From Nymphaea colorata (taxonomy: Eukaryota > Streptophyta > Magnoliopsida > Nymphaeales > Nymphaeaceae), in assembly GCF_008831285.2 (NCBI RefSeq), contig NC_045143.1, forward strand, positions 9,001,503 through 9,061,502: 60,000 bases of DNA, given 5' to 3'. Position numbers and translations under genes: made by a program. Numbering within the stretch: position 1 is the stretch's first letter; each line of letters opens with the position of its first letter. The notes under the pieces were generated by a model. That model made no database searches and was not told the DNA's origin. It saw only the letters and a list, made by a program, of their open reading frames with translations. Below are positions 45,701-57,108 of this stretch, piece after piece.

Positions 45701-48700
45701 GGATGCATGTAGAGAATGTTTTAGAATATTTGCAAATATAAGCTTCTTTCACTTTTGCAGGATGCGGGGATAGGTACAAGCATTGATTCTTTTTATGAGT
45801 ATCTACTGAAGGTAGATTATCATTTGTTTTACTTTTTCTGCAGATACCTTGTTGGCATATATGATTGAGCACATGTCAATTGGAATATATCTCTTAAGGA
45901 AAAAAATGTATACTACAGCTTGTTTATCCATTCCATTAATTATAAGCTTATAAGCTTAGATAAAAAGTGTAATAAGATGATTTATTTGCGTTTTCTTTTG
46001 ATTAATATCTAAAATGCGGTAAGGACTTCCACCAGTAACTTTTATTAAATAAATAAAATAGGTTGAATGTGCGTATATGTTCTCAGAAAGGGCATTCTAG
46101 GCTGCTGTCTGTCTGAGTGTTAAGGTACTTATTTAAGTGCACAACGTCTAAAGTAATTTTAAGTTTGTTAATATTGTAGCTGGTAAATCTTTAAAAGTCT
46201 GCATTTAGATTCCTAGTGAATGTGGACAAATGTGTTGTAGGATTCGTTTTAAAGCCTATTTGATCTTTCCTGATTAATTTTCTTTGTGGGAGATGCCTCT
46301 TTAAAGACATTCCTCCTTGTGTTTGAAGCTTATGATCCTCCTGTAGGCGTATCTGCTATTTGGCGATGAGGAATATCTTTTCATATTCCAGGAAGCATAT
46401 AAGGCTGCCATGCAGTACCTTCACAGCGATCCTTGGTAAGGCATTTGCTATTGTGCTTTTGTGTTGGCTAATGTTGAGTGTTTCGCTCAAGTGATTGACA
46501 CAAGGCTGATCTTTTTGGTTCAGATTTGGAATTGGATCTGTTCATCCATTTCTTTTATTTTTTCCGTTTAAATTATTCAATTTGGACCTTTTATTTTTCT
46601 GCCTTGGATCCCAGATCCAAATTATCAGAAAACCCTATTTAAGAGTATGAGTGCTCTTTGAGAGAAATTAATTGTTGATTGATTAATTTTAAACCCTAAT
46701 TCTATTTTGTCAACTTCCCTTTGTTCCTGTTTTCCATTAGTTTAATTTGCTTTCGATTCTTCTTTAGCTCACATTACCACAGACATTAGAATGAGGAACT
46801 CTAATCACAGCATCAGTGATGTAGCATTATCTTTGTGCAGGTACGTGGAAGTAAACATGGACTCTGCTGCTGTAGTTTGGCCTTTATTTAATAGCCTGCA
46901 GGCATTCTGGCCTGGACTTCAGGTACTGTAATTGCTGAAGGGAACCAAGTTTATGCCTTGGTTTTTCACATATTAACTATTTTTCATGATATGAAGGTCC
47001 TAGCTGGGGATATTGAGCCTGCTGTTCGCACACACAAGGCATTCTTTAGTGTCTGGAAGAAGTATGGTTTCACACCAGAGGGCTTTAATCTTGCTACATT
47101 TAATGTTCAGGTAATCCATGTCAGCTCCAAATAATTCATGTGATTGTTCATCTTTCTTTGTAGTAATCAAAAAGAGTTCATCTCAGTTTAGAATCATCCT
47201 CATTAGTGTATTACCAGCATGGTCAAAGGAGTTATCCACTGCGTCCAGAGTTAATGGAAAGCACATATTGGCTATTCAAAGCTACAAGAGATCCAATGTG
47301 AGTGCTGTATGCATATGTTGCTATGGTGCATTTTTTCATTGGTTACATATTTCAGATTGTGCTGCTTTACGTTGTATAACTGCAACATTGTCTTAAATGT
47401 TAACTTTATATTTGGTTTTGCACATGCAGGTAAACACCCGACTGGTTAAATGGTTAGACTAGGAGGCTAGGCCCCTAAAGGCAAAGTCAGGGCCTAGACT
47501 CAAGAGTGTCTTAAAGACAAATATTTATCGGTCTGATTAGATAAAATTACCAAGTTCAAAGTTCAAATCATTATATGATTCCTCGTGTTTTATAAACTTG
47601 AAAAATCTAAAAAAGACACATGGAAAGATGTCCAAGATTTAAAAGTGGCTTAATTGTTTTACCATACATCCATCCCAGAGCCATTGCACAGTAAGCGCTT
47701 GCTGAAAGTTTCACATGTGGATGCCTTTAGGCAATGAAACTTTCCTGGTCAGAGGCAACTAACTAGTTTTTTAATGTTGTCAATTTTCCATCTGAACCTA
47801 TGATTTCTATACCCCTTTATCATCCAATGACTGTGAACTTGGTGATCTGAATCCAAAAATTTGAATGGCTTTGATCACTTTCAAATGAACTTTGAATCTT
47901 TGATATTGCCAAACTTTAAATTTGATAAAGCAAAGTTGAGCCTGTAAGGCCTGCACCTTCTTGTTTCCTTTATTTGCCCGAAAGTTTCCGATTCTGCAAA
48001 AGATGTGTCTACTACCTTTTGCATGTGTTTTTTGCTTGAGCATATGCTGTTTCTGCTCCCTCACTACCCATTTGCTGGTAGTGACAGGAGGGTTTGATTT
48101 TGCTTGAAGCCTCAGTTATTTCTTACGTTAGAATTTGCATTCTTTCAGCTATCTTGATACAGGGCGTGACATGGTCGCCAGTTTGCAATATGGTGCCAAA
48201 TGCCCTTGTGGGTATTGTCACATTATGGATGTTGAATCTCACGAGCAAGAAGACCATATGGAAAGCTTCTTCCTTGCAGAAACTGTACGTAGTTTCATAT
48301 TATAATCATTGTCACAAATATCGTTCTCGGGTTTTTAACGGTAAGATTTTTCTTGGGGTTTTAACAGTAAAGTTGTATTTTTCAGGAAAATTTCAGGAAA
48401 AACTCAGATTTTTTTTAAAATTAGGTATAAATGAAATAAATGAGAAACTAATGGGAAAACATAAATAAAACTGTATAACAGTGATAAAAGGAATGTTTGT
48501 TGTAATGATAATAAAAATGATGAAAATAATTTAGGTTAAGGTTATTTTTGAATCCATGATAGTATGAATGCTAAAAGATAGAAAAATGAAAAAATTGGGA
48601 AAGAATCGGGAAAAAATGCGATAATAACACGATGAATATTTTTTCCAATTTTTTCAAAATATCATGATTTTTCACTTTTTTTTGTTTTTTCTTATTTTTG

Positions 48701-51048
48701 GCGTTGATATCGCTATATTTTAGAAAAATATCGCGATATCTGTGACACTGATTATAATATGCATTTGTTTCCAGAATCACAAAGTTTTATGTTGATGTCA
48801 GTTTATGTAGTTGAATAAAAAAAAAAAGATTTTCTATCAGCTTAAACATGTCAAATATCAAATTACAGGTCAAGTATCTCTGGCTTCTTTTTGATTTGGC
48901 AGTGGGTGCTGAAAATATTGTTGAAAATGGGCCATATCAGTAAGTATATTGCCATGTTGCTCTAGTGCTTATGTATGAATTTGTACCAGTTGGATTATCA
49001 TTTTTGTTGAACAACAATTTCTTGAAATAACCCAGTAAAATCAACAAGTATCTGCAGTAAATTGCAATCCATGTATGTATAAAAAATGCAACTCTCTGAA
49101 ATATAGTGTGATTGCTCCAACTTGATCTCCATCAACCTGTCTTGGTGATTGGACTTAAAAGCTTCAAGTGGAATGAGGCCAAGGGTTCAATACCCAAGGG
49201 TAAGTCCTGGCATAAACTGGCAGCGTCTATTCCAATCAGTTTTGGATGTTGGAACAAATAATGTGCTTTGGAAAAAAATAATGTGCATTATGCCATTTGG
49301 ATAGTTTTGTATTGCTTCACAGACTTTCAGTTGTCAATATTCTGTGCCGTCATGGATGGTGCATTAAATATATTGGAATGGTATTTCCTTGCTATTGCTA
49401 AAAAGATGTTATATCTCAGCTTTTTGCAAACTGAAGCACCTCGACGTGTCTGGTCTACTCCTAGTTAGCTTGGAGTCGTTGGTTAGTTGACTCACCCTTG
49501 CATGAGCTATGTTCGTGGTACAGGGTTCAGTTCCTATGCCAGGCAAGGACTGACTTTGTTCCACCTGGAATTTGACTGTGCTGAAAACTATGGTGTTTGA
49601 TATGAATTTATAATGAATAGACAACAGTGGTTGAAATATGCCTTGCATTATTCTATTTCTAAACTTGATAATTTCCAAATTCCAACTGAAATTGATTTTG
49701 AGACGTGCGGACTGTTCTCTACGAGATTTAGCTGCTTAATTGTGCTCTTGTTCCAGGTATGTGTTCAGCACTGAAGGGCATTTGCTGCCTCTATCTCCTG
49801 AAATATCATTAGTCCAGGAGCATTGTACATATTTTGGGGCATATTGCAGGGGCAAAGATGGAGATAGATCATTCAGTGATCATTTGGACATGAATGACAC
49901 AATGTACAACACCCGGCACACTTCGTCAAAATATCCTCCATATCCTGGGTTAGAGGAACCCATTGTCTCAGGTTTAATGAAGGTTGTTCTCTTTATCCTT
50001 CATCAATGCACAGAGATTGTAGTATATTATTCTGGATCCCAAATGGCTTTGACGATGTTCCTGAGTTAGTGACTTATTCCAAGTCTGCTGAGCTTGTGCT
50101 CAGGTTGGCCTAGGTTGACTGTTAAGTAATCATCCAAACTTGTTGGCTCATCTAAGCTGGATATCCCATCCAAAAAATTAGTGCTTAGAGATTAGGAATT
50201 TAGGATAAGGTTATTAAATGTTTTGTCTGTGAAGTAGGAGATGGTAGTTTCAACTTCCATCTCCTAACTCCATTGTATGAGAAAAGTTTCCATAAACTCT
50301 TTTCAGGTTGGCCAAGCAGCTACAGCCAAGCATTGGTCAAGCTGGAGTTCTGGTGCTAGGCTTTGTTAAGTGCTTGATCCATCTCTTCCGATTCTGGTTT
50401 GGTCAGTGCATATCGTAGGTTAGTCTCATGGACTTCTAAAGGCTTAATCATTGGCTGAACTTTGAACTTCGTCCTTGATTTGCTGTCTGCAACCATGAGC
50501 ACAGATGCAGCTGCCACCGGCATAGAAAACAATGGTGCACACTTGGTCATGCCAAATCTTGTAAAGCTCATGGAAGTGGACGATAAATCCGTGGAGCTTC
50601 CAGCTTTAGTTGGATAGTCCTGTCTGTCCAGTCTTGATATTTTCATCTTTTGAAAATCATGTACACCATATGCATGACATTTTTTCTCTCTTGTTTATTG
50701 TTGAAAACTTGAAATTATCTCCAGGGAATTTGCCCAGGTCTAACCCATAATCGGAAGTATGGCCTATCTTATGTGGCCGATCCAGAGCCATCATTGAAGA
50801 AAGTTCGGGAACATCAGTCAACATTTCAGTCAAGGATTGACTTTATTAAGAGCCATTCTGTTGTTGTTATATCTGATATAGATGTCGGAGGCCTGGTTTC
50901 TGCTGATGACAAGGATAATACCAAAATCTCGTTAACTATAGACAGCAGTTTAGTTGATTCCCGTGGCAAGAATGAATATATGGAGAATGAACTAAACAGT
51001 GTACTAAGTAATCAATCTCAGAGGTCAACTTCACATGGTGCGTCATAG
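39590..51048 (+). CDS. MNS4: EDEM-type class I alpha-mannosidase (GH47), MNS4-like
   Basis: Seventeen exons with GT-AG junctions: 39590-39742, 40135-40254, 40339-40431, 40837-40923, 41193-41283, 42636-42691, 44447-44519, 44867-44976, 45761-45811, 46347-46435, 46841-46922, 46997-47110, 47218-47297, 48149-48284, 48869-48939, 49757-49982, 50725-51048 (TAG). They encode 651 residues, close to Arabidopsis MNS4. A hydrophobic segment ([15 protein letters not shown], residues 21-35) should target the ER. GH47 landmarks run in order: [52 protein letters not shown] and VFSTEGHLL. They carry the expected catalytic acids and the calcium-binding threonine by comparison with the family. EDEM proteins trim mannose from misfolded glycoproteins for ER-associated degradation. 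The C-terminal 60 residues are polar and poorly conserved. The start ATG 39590 could instead be one of two in-frame Met codons at residues 13-14, nearer the signal segment. Confidence 0.93.
39744..39788. repeat. (CT)n/(CGCT)n microsatellite at the first intron's donor
   Basis: The repeat starts within the GT of the first mannosidase donor (GAG then GTCTCTCT). Length variation here would not change the coding sequence. Confidence 0.9.
41827..41984 (+). repeat. Tandem duplication in mannosidase intron 5
   Basis: Two copies (41827-41901 and 41902-41984) share TCCAATYACAAAATTGGGTT, GGAGTTGGGTTTTG and GGATACTTGT, with about 15 percent divergence and a small insertion in the second. Confidence 0.8.
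42692..44446. other. Mannosidase intron 6, no element recognised
   Basis: 1.75 kb of AT-rich sequence. A patch at 43500-43620 has repeated GACTAGTCGAC-like words in both orientations, possibly an eroded MITE. No coding sequence is seen. Confidence 0.4.
48300..48780. other. Very AT-rich segment of mannosidase intron 14
   Basis: Long runs of A and T with ATATCGCGATATC-type palindromic words near 48725. ORFs here are compositional. Confidence 0.4.
49130..49570 (+). repeat. Two possible tRNA-like (SINE) fragments in mannosidase intron 15
   Basis: GGTTCAATACC near 49187 fits the Pol III B-box consensus GGTTCRANNCC. A second string GGTTCAGTTCC near 49524 fits with one mismatch, and both are followed by similar CC(A)AGG.AAG.(C)CTG words. 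A boxes are weak, so these are only candidates. Confidence 0.3.
50356..50646 (-). other. 96-codon ORF antisense in mannosidase intron 16, unknown
   Basis: It has an ATG start ([16 protein letters not shown]) and ends ...ALNKA. The composition is balanced and protein-like (for example [20 protein letters not shown]), unlike the AT-rich surroundings. I do not recognise the family. It could be a retroposed gene fragment, a small nested gene or a chance ORF. Confidence 0.35.
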
Positions 51049-51690
51049 TATCACAGTTGATCTCATTCACTTGGTTTTTAGCTTGCAGAACTTGTGAGCA
51101 TTCATTGCTGAAAATTACCTACCTGCCGCGTTTACTGCTTTGTGCAGGAAGAGCATGTACATTAGATATGGCTAAAAGCCTATTCTTTTCTTTGTACTGT
51201 AAGTTGAAAATTTTTTATTGTTCATTGTAGTAATATTTCTTGCATTCATGATTCTTCAATTACTTTACGAACACCTTAGTTTCAGTGGTACGAGGGAAGG
51301 GACTGTAATCAATATGGGTTGCTTCGGGCATGGAACACTATGTTCGATGAAATTTGAGAACTATCTAATAATGTAATATATGAAGTTTTGTGGTGAACTT
51401 CCGGGTTTGTTCTTTCCACGGAGTCTTGATGCTTTTCAGGAACCTTTTATGGCTGGATCCCTTAAATCATTCTTTTCATTCGTAAGGAAAATATTTGTGC
51501 AGTTTTGGTGCATGTAGTTTGTGTTTGTAGATATAATCATACTGGAAGTAAGTTCTAATCTAACTTTATTTTAACCCAAATATTTAAACACAATTTTGGT
51601 CTGCACCCTTTTTGGTTAGGATACGTTTGATATTCTGGCAAAGGAATTGGTTGTCATATTGCATTGGGTTTTCTTTTTCAATTCTGAGCC
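51049..51690. other. 3' UTR and flank of the mannosidase gene
   Basis: AT-rich sequence after the stop codon with no further gene seen. Confidence 0.4.
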
Positions 51691-51696
51691 GGACTT

Positions 51697-51810
51697 AATA
51701 TGATAAATGTGCTTATCATATTGTACTTTCCGCAACAACCCCGCTGGAGAGACTCAATATGATAGATGTGCTTATCATATTGTATTTTCTGTATCAACTC
51801 TGCTGGAAGT
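51697..51810 (+). repeat. 59-bp tandem duplication with a palindromic core
   Basis: Copy 1 (51697-51755) and copy 2 (51756-51810) each contain AATATGATAR, a 6-base loop ATGTGC, then TTATCATATT, making a 10-bp-arm hairpin (perfect in copy 1). Confidence 0.8.
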
Positions 51811-51813
51811 CAC

Positions 51814-52160
51814 GCCTCCTTTCATGTATTGGCAACGATGGTTATATAGCAAAATAGGAAAAGATAGGGCAAAGAGCCTAGGCTACTGATGACATACTTG
51901 GAAGAGGTGTGGAGAGTGGGATGGCTATATAGCAAAATATGAAAAGATAGGGGAAAGACACTAGCTTCCTGCTGATTACCTACTTGGAATTGAAGGGAGG
52001 CAATGTGGAGAGTATGACTTGCATGCTGGAGGAAGAAGCCTTTTGGCCTCCTTTCATTTACTGTCAAAGTTGGCATTATGGCAAACATAACAAAAAAACA
52101 GAGGAAGTTCCTAGGATTCTGCTACCTACATACTTGAAAGAGAATGAAGGGAGGATGGAT
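51814..52160 (+). repeat. Degenerate three-copy tandem array
   Basis: Copies begin near 51814, 51918 and 52046. Copies 1 and 3 share GCCTCCTTTCAT; copies 1 and 2 share TATATAGCAAAATA and AAAGATAGGG; all share CTACTTGGAA- or CATACTTGRAAGA-like ends followed by GGGAGG/GTGGAG. Divergence is considerable, so the unit boundaries are approximate. Confidence 0.6.
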
Positions 52161-52639
52161 TCTTATAGGTGACCTCTAAGTCATCTCAGCCATCCCTGCT
52201 GATTACAAATGAGCATGAATTGCAGTTCTGGTATGATGGAAAAGAGAGCTAAAACACAATATAAGAGCCTCGTCTTCGGTTGGTAGGGTAGGCCCTTCAG
52301 CGAGGAGCTGATCATCAAAAGTAACAGATTTGCAGGACCGTATCAAAAGTAACAGATCTCTTGGAGTGAGTGAACAGTTGAAGGAGCTAAATTGAAGCTC
52401 CATGTTCTCACAGCAAGACAAGAGAAGAAAATGTTCAACGCTTCATGTTACTTATTGCACATGATTATGAAGCACCTATCGACTAGGTGCGTCATAGACC
52501 ATATAGGTGAACCATTTGGCTTTAGGACGAACAACTTCAAACCAAGCTTAATTCGTCCAAAATGCTTCAGCAAATTTCATATTAGTACAAAAAAAGATGA
52601 GGATATAGCATCAGTTATATGCTCATTACACTAGAATGG

Positions 52640-53110
52640 CTAAAGCTAGATTCTCAAAGTAGGCTTCTTAACACCCACACGCAGTAGGAAATCTTTGAAT
52701 TGGGGAACCAAGATAATATCAGAATCCATATCTCGCTAAAACTCTTAAACTATTGGCGTAACAGATACAACTCATCATATGATAAGTAATGCCAGAAGCG
52801 AGGGCCTAACCAATTATTGCACCAGAATTTGATGCTTCCTTCACTAATGGATTGTAAGATGTGGTCCATAATCTCCTCCCAACCCCATTTAATTCCCTTG
52901 AAGATCCAAGAAAGTTTTTTTTTAAGGACTGGAGGAGCTATAAGATATGAGTTTGGAGATACTTTTTATTTAAGAACTTAGAACATGGCAGATCACTTTG
53001 GCAGGCTTTAATAGCAAGGCCATCAACTTTCTCTGCTTAGATTGTGAATGTTCTCGAAGTTGGCCCTCGCTTTTCCTCCTACATATACATGTCCTAAGAA
53101 ATTAGATGGC
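52640..53110 (-). mobile_element. LINE 3' fragment (zf-RVT-like region), antisense
   Basis: On the minus strand, 52918 to about 52750 reads WIFKGIKWGWEEI then GSIKFWCNNWLG. This matches the common plant LINE pattern WKGI..G.....W.IGDG..I.FW.DNWLG. Upstream, near 53000, ACQSDLPCSKFLNKKYL fits the preceding W..V.+.KYL segment. Stops interrupt the frame. No poly(A) end or target duplication was found. Confidence 0.55.
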
Positions 53111-53623
53111 AATTATCATTATGATCTTCCCTTTCCCAATAAGAACTTAGCCGTAGACATCCTCAGCGTGTTAGAAACAAAGCTAAAAAGCTAATAATGC
53201 AGAAAATTTTTAACTGAGAAGATATTGTTGGAATTAAAAACTTTTACATGTTCGACATCACATGAGACCGTTTTAGACTGTAGTCAGCAAGAAGCAAGGC
53301 TTGTATCCAAAAAAAGAAAAAAAGAAAAGAAAAAAAAGAAAAAGAGAAGAGGCTCTTGTTTAAGATTATATGTAAACCGAGGACCAGTAAGTAGAAATTT
53401 TCTTAAAAGAGTTCCATGCCCCTGTTCAAAACGTCATTTGACTTGGTAATGCTCAGGACCACGCGAATTCTTCCCCTCCTTTTTGCGCAAACGTTCCAAC
53501 GGGCACATAATTTTGTCACTTGATCTTCACGAACTTGAAGGCGGCTTTACCAGTTTTAACGGCCTGCCAACTTTTTCTCTGTTGCAGACTTGCAGCTTAG
53601 CTATCTGGTAAACAAGTTCATGC
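53111..53623. other. Region upstream of the PPR gene
   Basis: Holds an A-rich purine tract at about 53310-53352 and, next to the gene, a possible 5' UTR acceptor (TTTTTCTCTGTTGCAG at 53587). No coding sequence is seen. Confidence 0.4.
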
Positions 53624-55549
53624 ATGCGTACGGCCATGGAAGCGTCAACCAGCCATGGCCATGGCAGCAACTGGGACCCAACAACCTCACTGGACCTCAA
53701 CCATCCAACTCTTGTTATGCTGGAGAAGTGCAAAACAAGGAGGCAGTTCAAAGAGATACTGGCGCACATGGTGAGGCTTCACCTCACTGAACAGACCTTC
53801 CCCATGAGCAGGCTCCTCTACTTCTCTGCGATCTCCCATCGCGAGAACCTTGATCTGTCACTCGCCCTCTTCCACCACTTTGAATTCCAACCGAATCTCT
53901 TCATGTTCAACACTATGATTGCTGCACTTGCATCAATTCACAAGCGTAGGTGTATCTGCCTTTATAAAAGGATGCTGAAATCGGCTGTTTCGCCGGATAA
54001 GCACACTCTGAATCACCTTCTTAGGGCTTGTAGGTGTCTAACAGACGTTCAACAGGTTCACCAGCAAGCTGTAATTAGTGGGCTGTCATCGTACAGTTAT
54101 TTGCAGAACTCACTTGTTAAGATTTATATGGAAAATGGAGCATTGGCGCTTGGGAGGAAAGTGTTCGATAAAATGTCTCAGAGAGATGCTGTTTCGTGGA
54201 ACTCCTTGATTTGGGGTTATGTCAAGGCTGGATGTGGCCGTGAAGGTCTGAAGCTCTTCCAGGACATGTGCTCCGAAGGCGTTGTGCCTGACAAATTTAC
54301 CATGGTGGGTGCTCTTGGTGCCTGTGCAAAGATCGGGATGTTTCACAGCGGTCGTTCAATTCATACAAGAATTATCAAAATGGGAGGTGTTTCTGGGAAT
54401 TGTATTCTTGGAAACGCGCTTCTTGATATGTACGTGAAGTGCAAGGAATTGGATTATGCAAGAAAGGTCTTCGATGTACTTGCAGTTGGAAGGGATGCTG
54501 TTTCATGGAATATACTACTTTCAGGTTATGCCAAATTCGGAAAATTGCAAATGGCCAAGAGGTTGTTTGATGAGATACCCATTAGAGATTCTGTCACCTG
54601 GAACTCAATTATCGATGGCTATGCGCAGAAAGGGGACATGGTTGCTGTTGTGAATCTATTTGAGGAAATGCAATCTCACAAGGTGAAACCAGATGGGAGA
54701 ACAATAATGAGTTTAGCGTCTGTAATTGGGATGACAGGTAATTTGGACAAGGCAAAGTGGGTTCATGGTTTGGTTGCGGAAGCTAGAATAAAATTGGACG
54801 CATTCTTGGGATCGGCACTTGTTGACATGTACTCTAAATGTGGGAGCGTCGAGAAGGCTCTTTCCGTGTTTGAGGAGGTGCAAGAAAGAGATGTATCAGT
54901 TTGGTCAGCCATGATTTCAGGGTTAGCTTTGCATGGTCATGGAACGAAAGCTCTTGAATTATTTAGAATGATGCAGGCTAAAGAAATTCAGCCTAACCAT
55001 GTGACTTTTACAGGTGTACTTTCAGCTTGCAGTCATTGTGGAATGGTGGAGGAAGGTTTGACTATTTTTCACAGTATGAAACAAATATACGGAATTGAAC
55101 CATGTGCTGAACACTATGGTTGCGTGATTGATTTATTAGGACGAGCAGGGAAACTAATGGAAGCAAAAGACTTGATTGAAAGGATGTCCATGAAACCAAC
55201 CAGGTCCATTTGGGGGGCCATGCTCAATGCATGTAGAGTTCACCAAAATGTGGAAATAGCTGAGATTGCATCCAGAGAGCTACTCAAAATTGAGCCTGAG
55301 GAAGATGGTGGGTATATTATTTTGTCAAATATTTATGCTTCTCTAGGAAGGTGGAGAGATGCAGACGATGTTAGGCGGACGATGGAAAACAGAGGAGTAA
55401 GAAAGGTAGCTGGCCAGAGTGCTGTTGTTGTCAATGGAGTTTTTCATCAGTTTGTTTCGGCAGACAAAGCTCATCCCAGGTGGTCCGAGATATACTCTCT
55501 CATTCACAACATGAACAATGAAATGAAAGTACTAAACAACTTTACATGA
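53624..55549 (+). CDS. Pentatricopeptide repeat protein, PLS class with E and E+ motifs
   Basis: An intronless gene of 641 codons. Tandem PPR units of PLS type run from about residue 85 to 530, with typical signatures DAVSWNSLIWGYVKAG, GNALLDMYVKCKELDYARKVFD, DSVTWNSIIDGYAQKG, SALVDMYSKCGSVEKALSVF and VTFTGVLSACSHCGMVEEGL. The E motif follows (WGAMLNACRVHQNVEIAE, GGYIILSNIYASLGRW) and an E+ segment ends the protein (VNGVFHQFVSADKAHP...EIY). There is no DYW domain, so if it edits RNA it needs a partner that supplies the deaminase. Such proteins act in plastids or mitochondria, usually in C-to-U editing. The N-terminus shows no clear transit peptide. ATG 53636 (GCCATGGAA context) is an alternative start four codons downstream and looks stronger. 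Confidence 0.93.
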   Translation: MRTAMEASTSHGHGSNWDPTTSLDLNHPTLVMLEKCKTRRQFKEILAHMVRLHLTEQTFPMSRLLYFSAISHRENLDLSLALFHHFEFQPNLFMFNTMIAALASIHKRRCICLYKRMLKSAVSPDKHTLNHLLRACRCLTDVQQVHQQAVISGLSSYSYLQNSLVKIYMENGALALGRKVFDKMSQRDAVSWNSLIWGYVKAGCGREGLKLFQDMCSEGVVPDKFTMVGALGACAKIGMFHSGRSIHTRIIKMGGVSGNCILGNALLDMYVKCKELDYARKVFDVLAVGRDAVSWNILLSGYAKFGKLQMAKRLFDEIPIRDSVTWNSIIDGYAQKGDMVAVVNLFEEMQSHKVKPDGRTIMSLASVIGMTGNLDKAKWVHGLVAEARIKLDAFLGSALVDMYSKCGSVEKALSVFEEVQERDVSVWSAMISGLALHGHGTKALELFRMMQAKEIQPNHVTFTGVLSACSHCGMVEEGLTIFHSMKQIYGIEPCAEHYGCVIDLLGRAGKLMEAKDLIERMSMKPTRSIWGAMLNACRVHQNVEIAEIASRELLKIEPEEDGGYIILSNIYASLGRWRDADDVRRTMENRGVRKVAGQSAVVVNGVFHQFVSADKAHPRWSEIYSLIHNMNNEMKVLNNFT

Positions 55550-57100
55550 TTTGCAAAGTAAACAACTACAAAGATTCTAGAAAATAAAGCACTGTTCATA
55601 AAAAATAATTCTTTCATCGTCACGTTTGAAGGGTCTTATCAGATATTTGGATATAGAGAACTGAGGAAGCCATTTATTACTCACCTGGAGACTTAGCCAG
55701 TGGACACCGCTATAAAGCTATATGAGGGAGGAGGTGGAAGTTGCCTTTGTTTATTTTCTTGAATTCTGCCTCTCATTTGCTCTCGAAGCCATTATTTCAG
55801 GCAATGCATAAACTGCAGATAGCTGTGAATGCTGAAACGAGCTAATCATCTAAGCTGCTACGTAAGTAATCCACTGGTCTCAGCTTTAGCCCTAATGAGT
55901 AGTTTACTTGGGACGTCCATTACTTCAACGTTTCCTCTGTGTAAACTACGTAAGAGTTAGTTATCCTTTTAGAAGAAATTGAATAACAGCAGGATTGACA
56001 AAGTATTGCGCCTGTGGAAAGATCAAGCTGGAGAATGGACTTTCTAAGTACCAATATGTACATACACCTTCAGTGGACTGCACCAAGATGTTCAGCAGAA
56101 AAGAACTCCTATATGACTTTACAGAGTTGAGTGCATGGTAGCCACCGCATGTTTATGAACAAAATCCAACTGTAGAGCCAATTCTGAAGGCACATTTTTG
56201 TTCTGTTCACCTCTGTAGTCTGTACATGTGACCCCCATTGTATTCCCCAACACCCCTTCGTTAAGAGTGTGCCCCTCATATCTTGGCCATACAATGAAAA
56301 TTTTCAGAAAATTGAGGACAACCAAAAACACATTAATTTTTTTTCCGATTAAAAATAATTTGACAGAAATAATCTTGTGAATTTTTTTAATTAACCATGG
56401 AAAAAGTTTATTGTATTTTCACGAATGTCCAAAAGTTCGGTGTATGTGTGCTTTATTTAACGCCAATCCTTAAATGTGCTTCTGAATATTTCCCAGAAAG
56501 CAAATGTGTATTTCCTGTCCAGAAATGTGTATTTGCTGTCCAGAAACAACAAGCTTATTCAGTGCAGTCGGTGTTGATCTGATTCAAAACTCAAATGTCT
56601 AGATCACTCATCATTGACAAGGTCTCAGATTGCAGCAGATGTCTCTTAGCCGCTGGAGAGAGTTTTCATGTGTTAGAAGCAGAAACTCTGCTGCTACTCC
56701 TGAATACCAATATAAGCTTCAATCTGTCTTTTTCCCATTAAAATCTCTCCCACTTCTAACTTCGTCCAACAAAGCTGGCTATCTTTAGCGACTCCCATCC
56801 CCAGGAGTTCATCCTCATCAGAACTGTGTCTCAACCTGATGGGGGAGACAGCATTGTAGCCAAGTTTCTAAACCAGCAAAGTTTAGTTGAGATGCATGAA
56901 CTGAATGTAGCACAAGGTCGAGCTTGAGATCAACAGAGTTGTGTTCTCAGTCAAGGACTCATGATGGGTGTTACTCTATCGCATTGCATGTTCAGGGCCT
57001 TCTGTAAGCTCATAATTTCCATAGAAAATCTGGCATAACTCTCAAGACATAGCTCAATTTGAGGTCTTCACATTGAGGCAACATCTCCAAGTCCATAAAA
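55550..57100. other. Downstream of the PPR gene, nothing firmly recognised
   Basis: AT-rich sequence. A stretch at about 56795-56930 reads SHPQEFILIRTVSQPDGG and on without stops for some 40 codons, then breaks. I cannot place it in a family, and it may be a decayed coding remnant. Confidence 0.35.
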
Positions 57101-57108
57101 GATGCAAA

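Noticed and set aside
47435-47520. tRNA-like string in mannosidase intron 13
   Set aside because: GGTTAAATGGTTAGACT resembles an A box, but no B box follows and the segment folds poorly.
47118-48468. Two plus-strand ORFs of 92 and 124 codons
   Set aside because: They read mannosidase exons 13 and 14 in the wrong frame with adjoining intron; the GH47 frame is well supported.
56795-56930. Possible coding remnant (SHPQEFILIRTVSQPDGG...)
   Set aside because: About 40 codons are open and read like protein, but no family or flanking structure supports a gene or element call.
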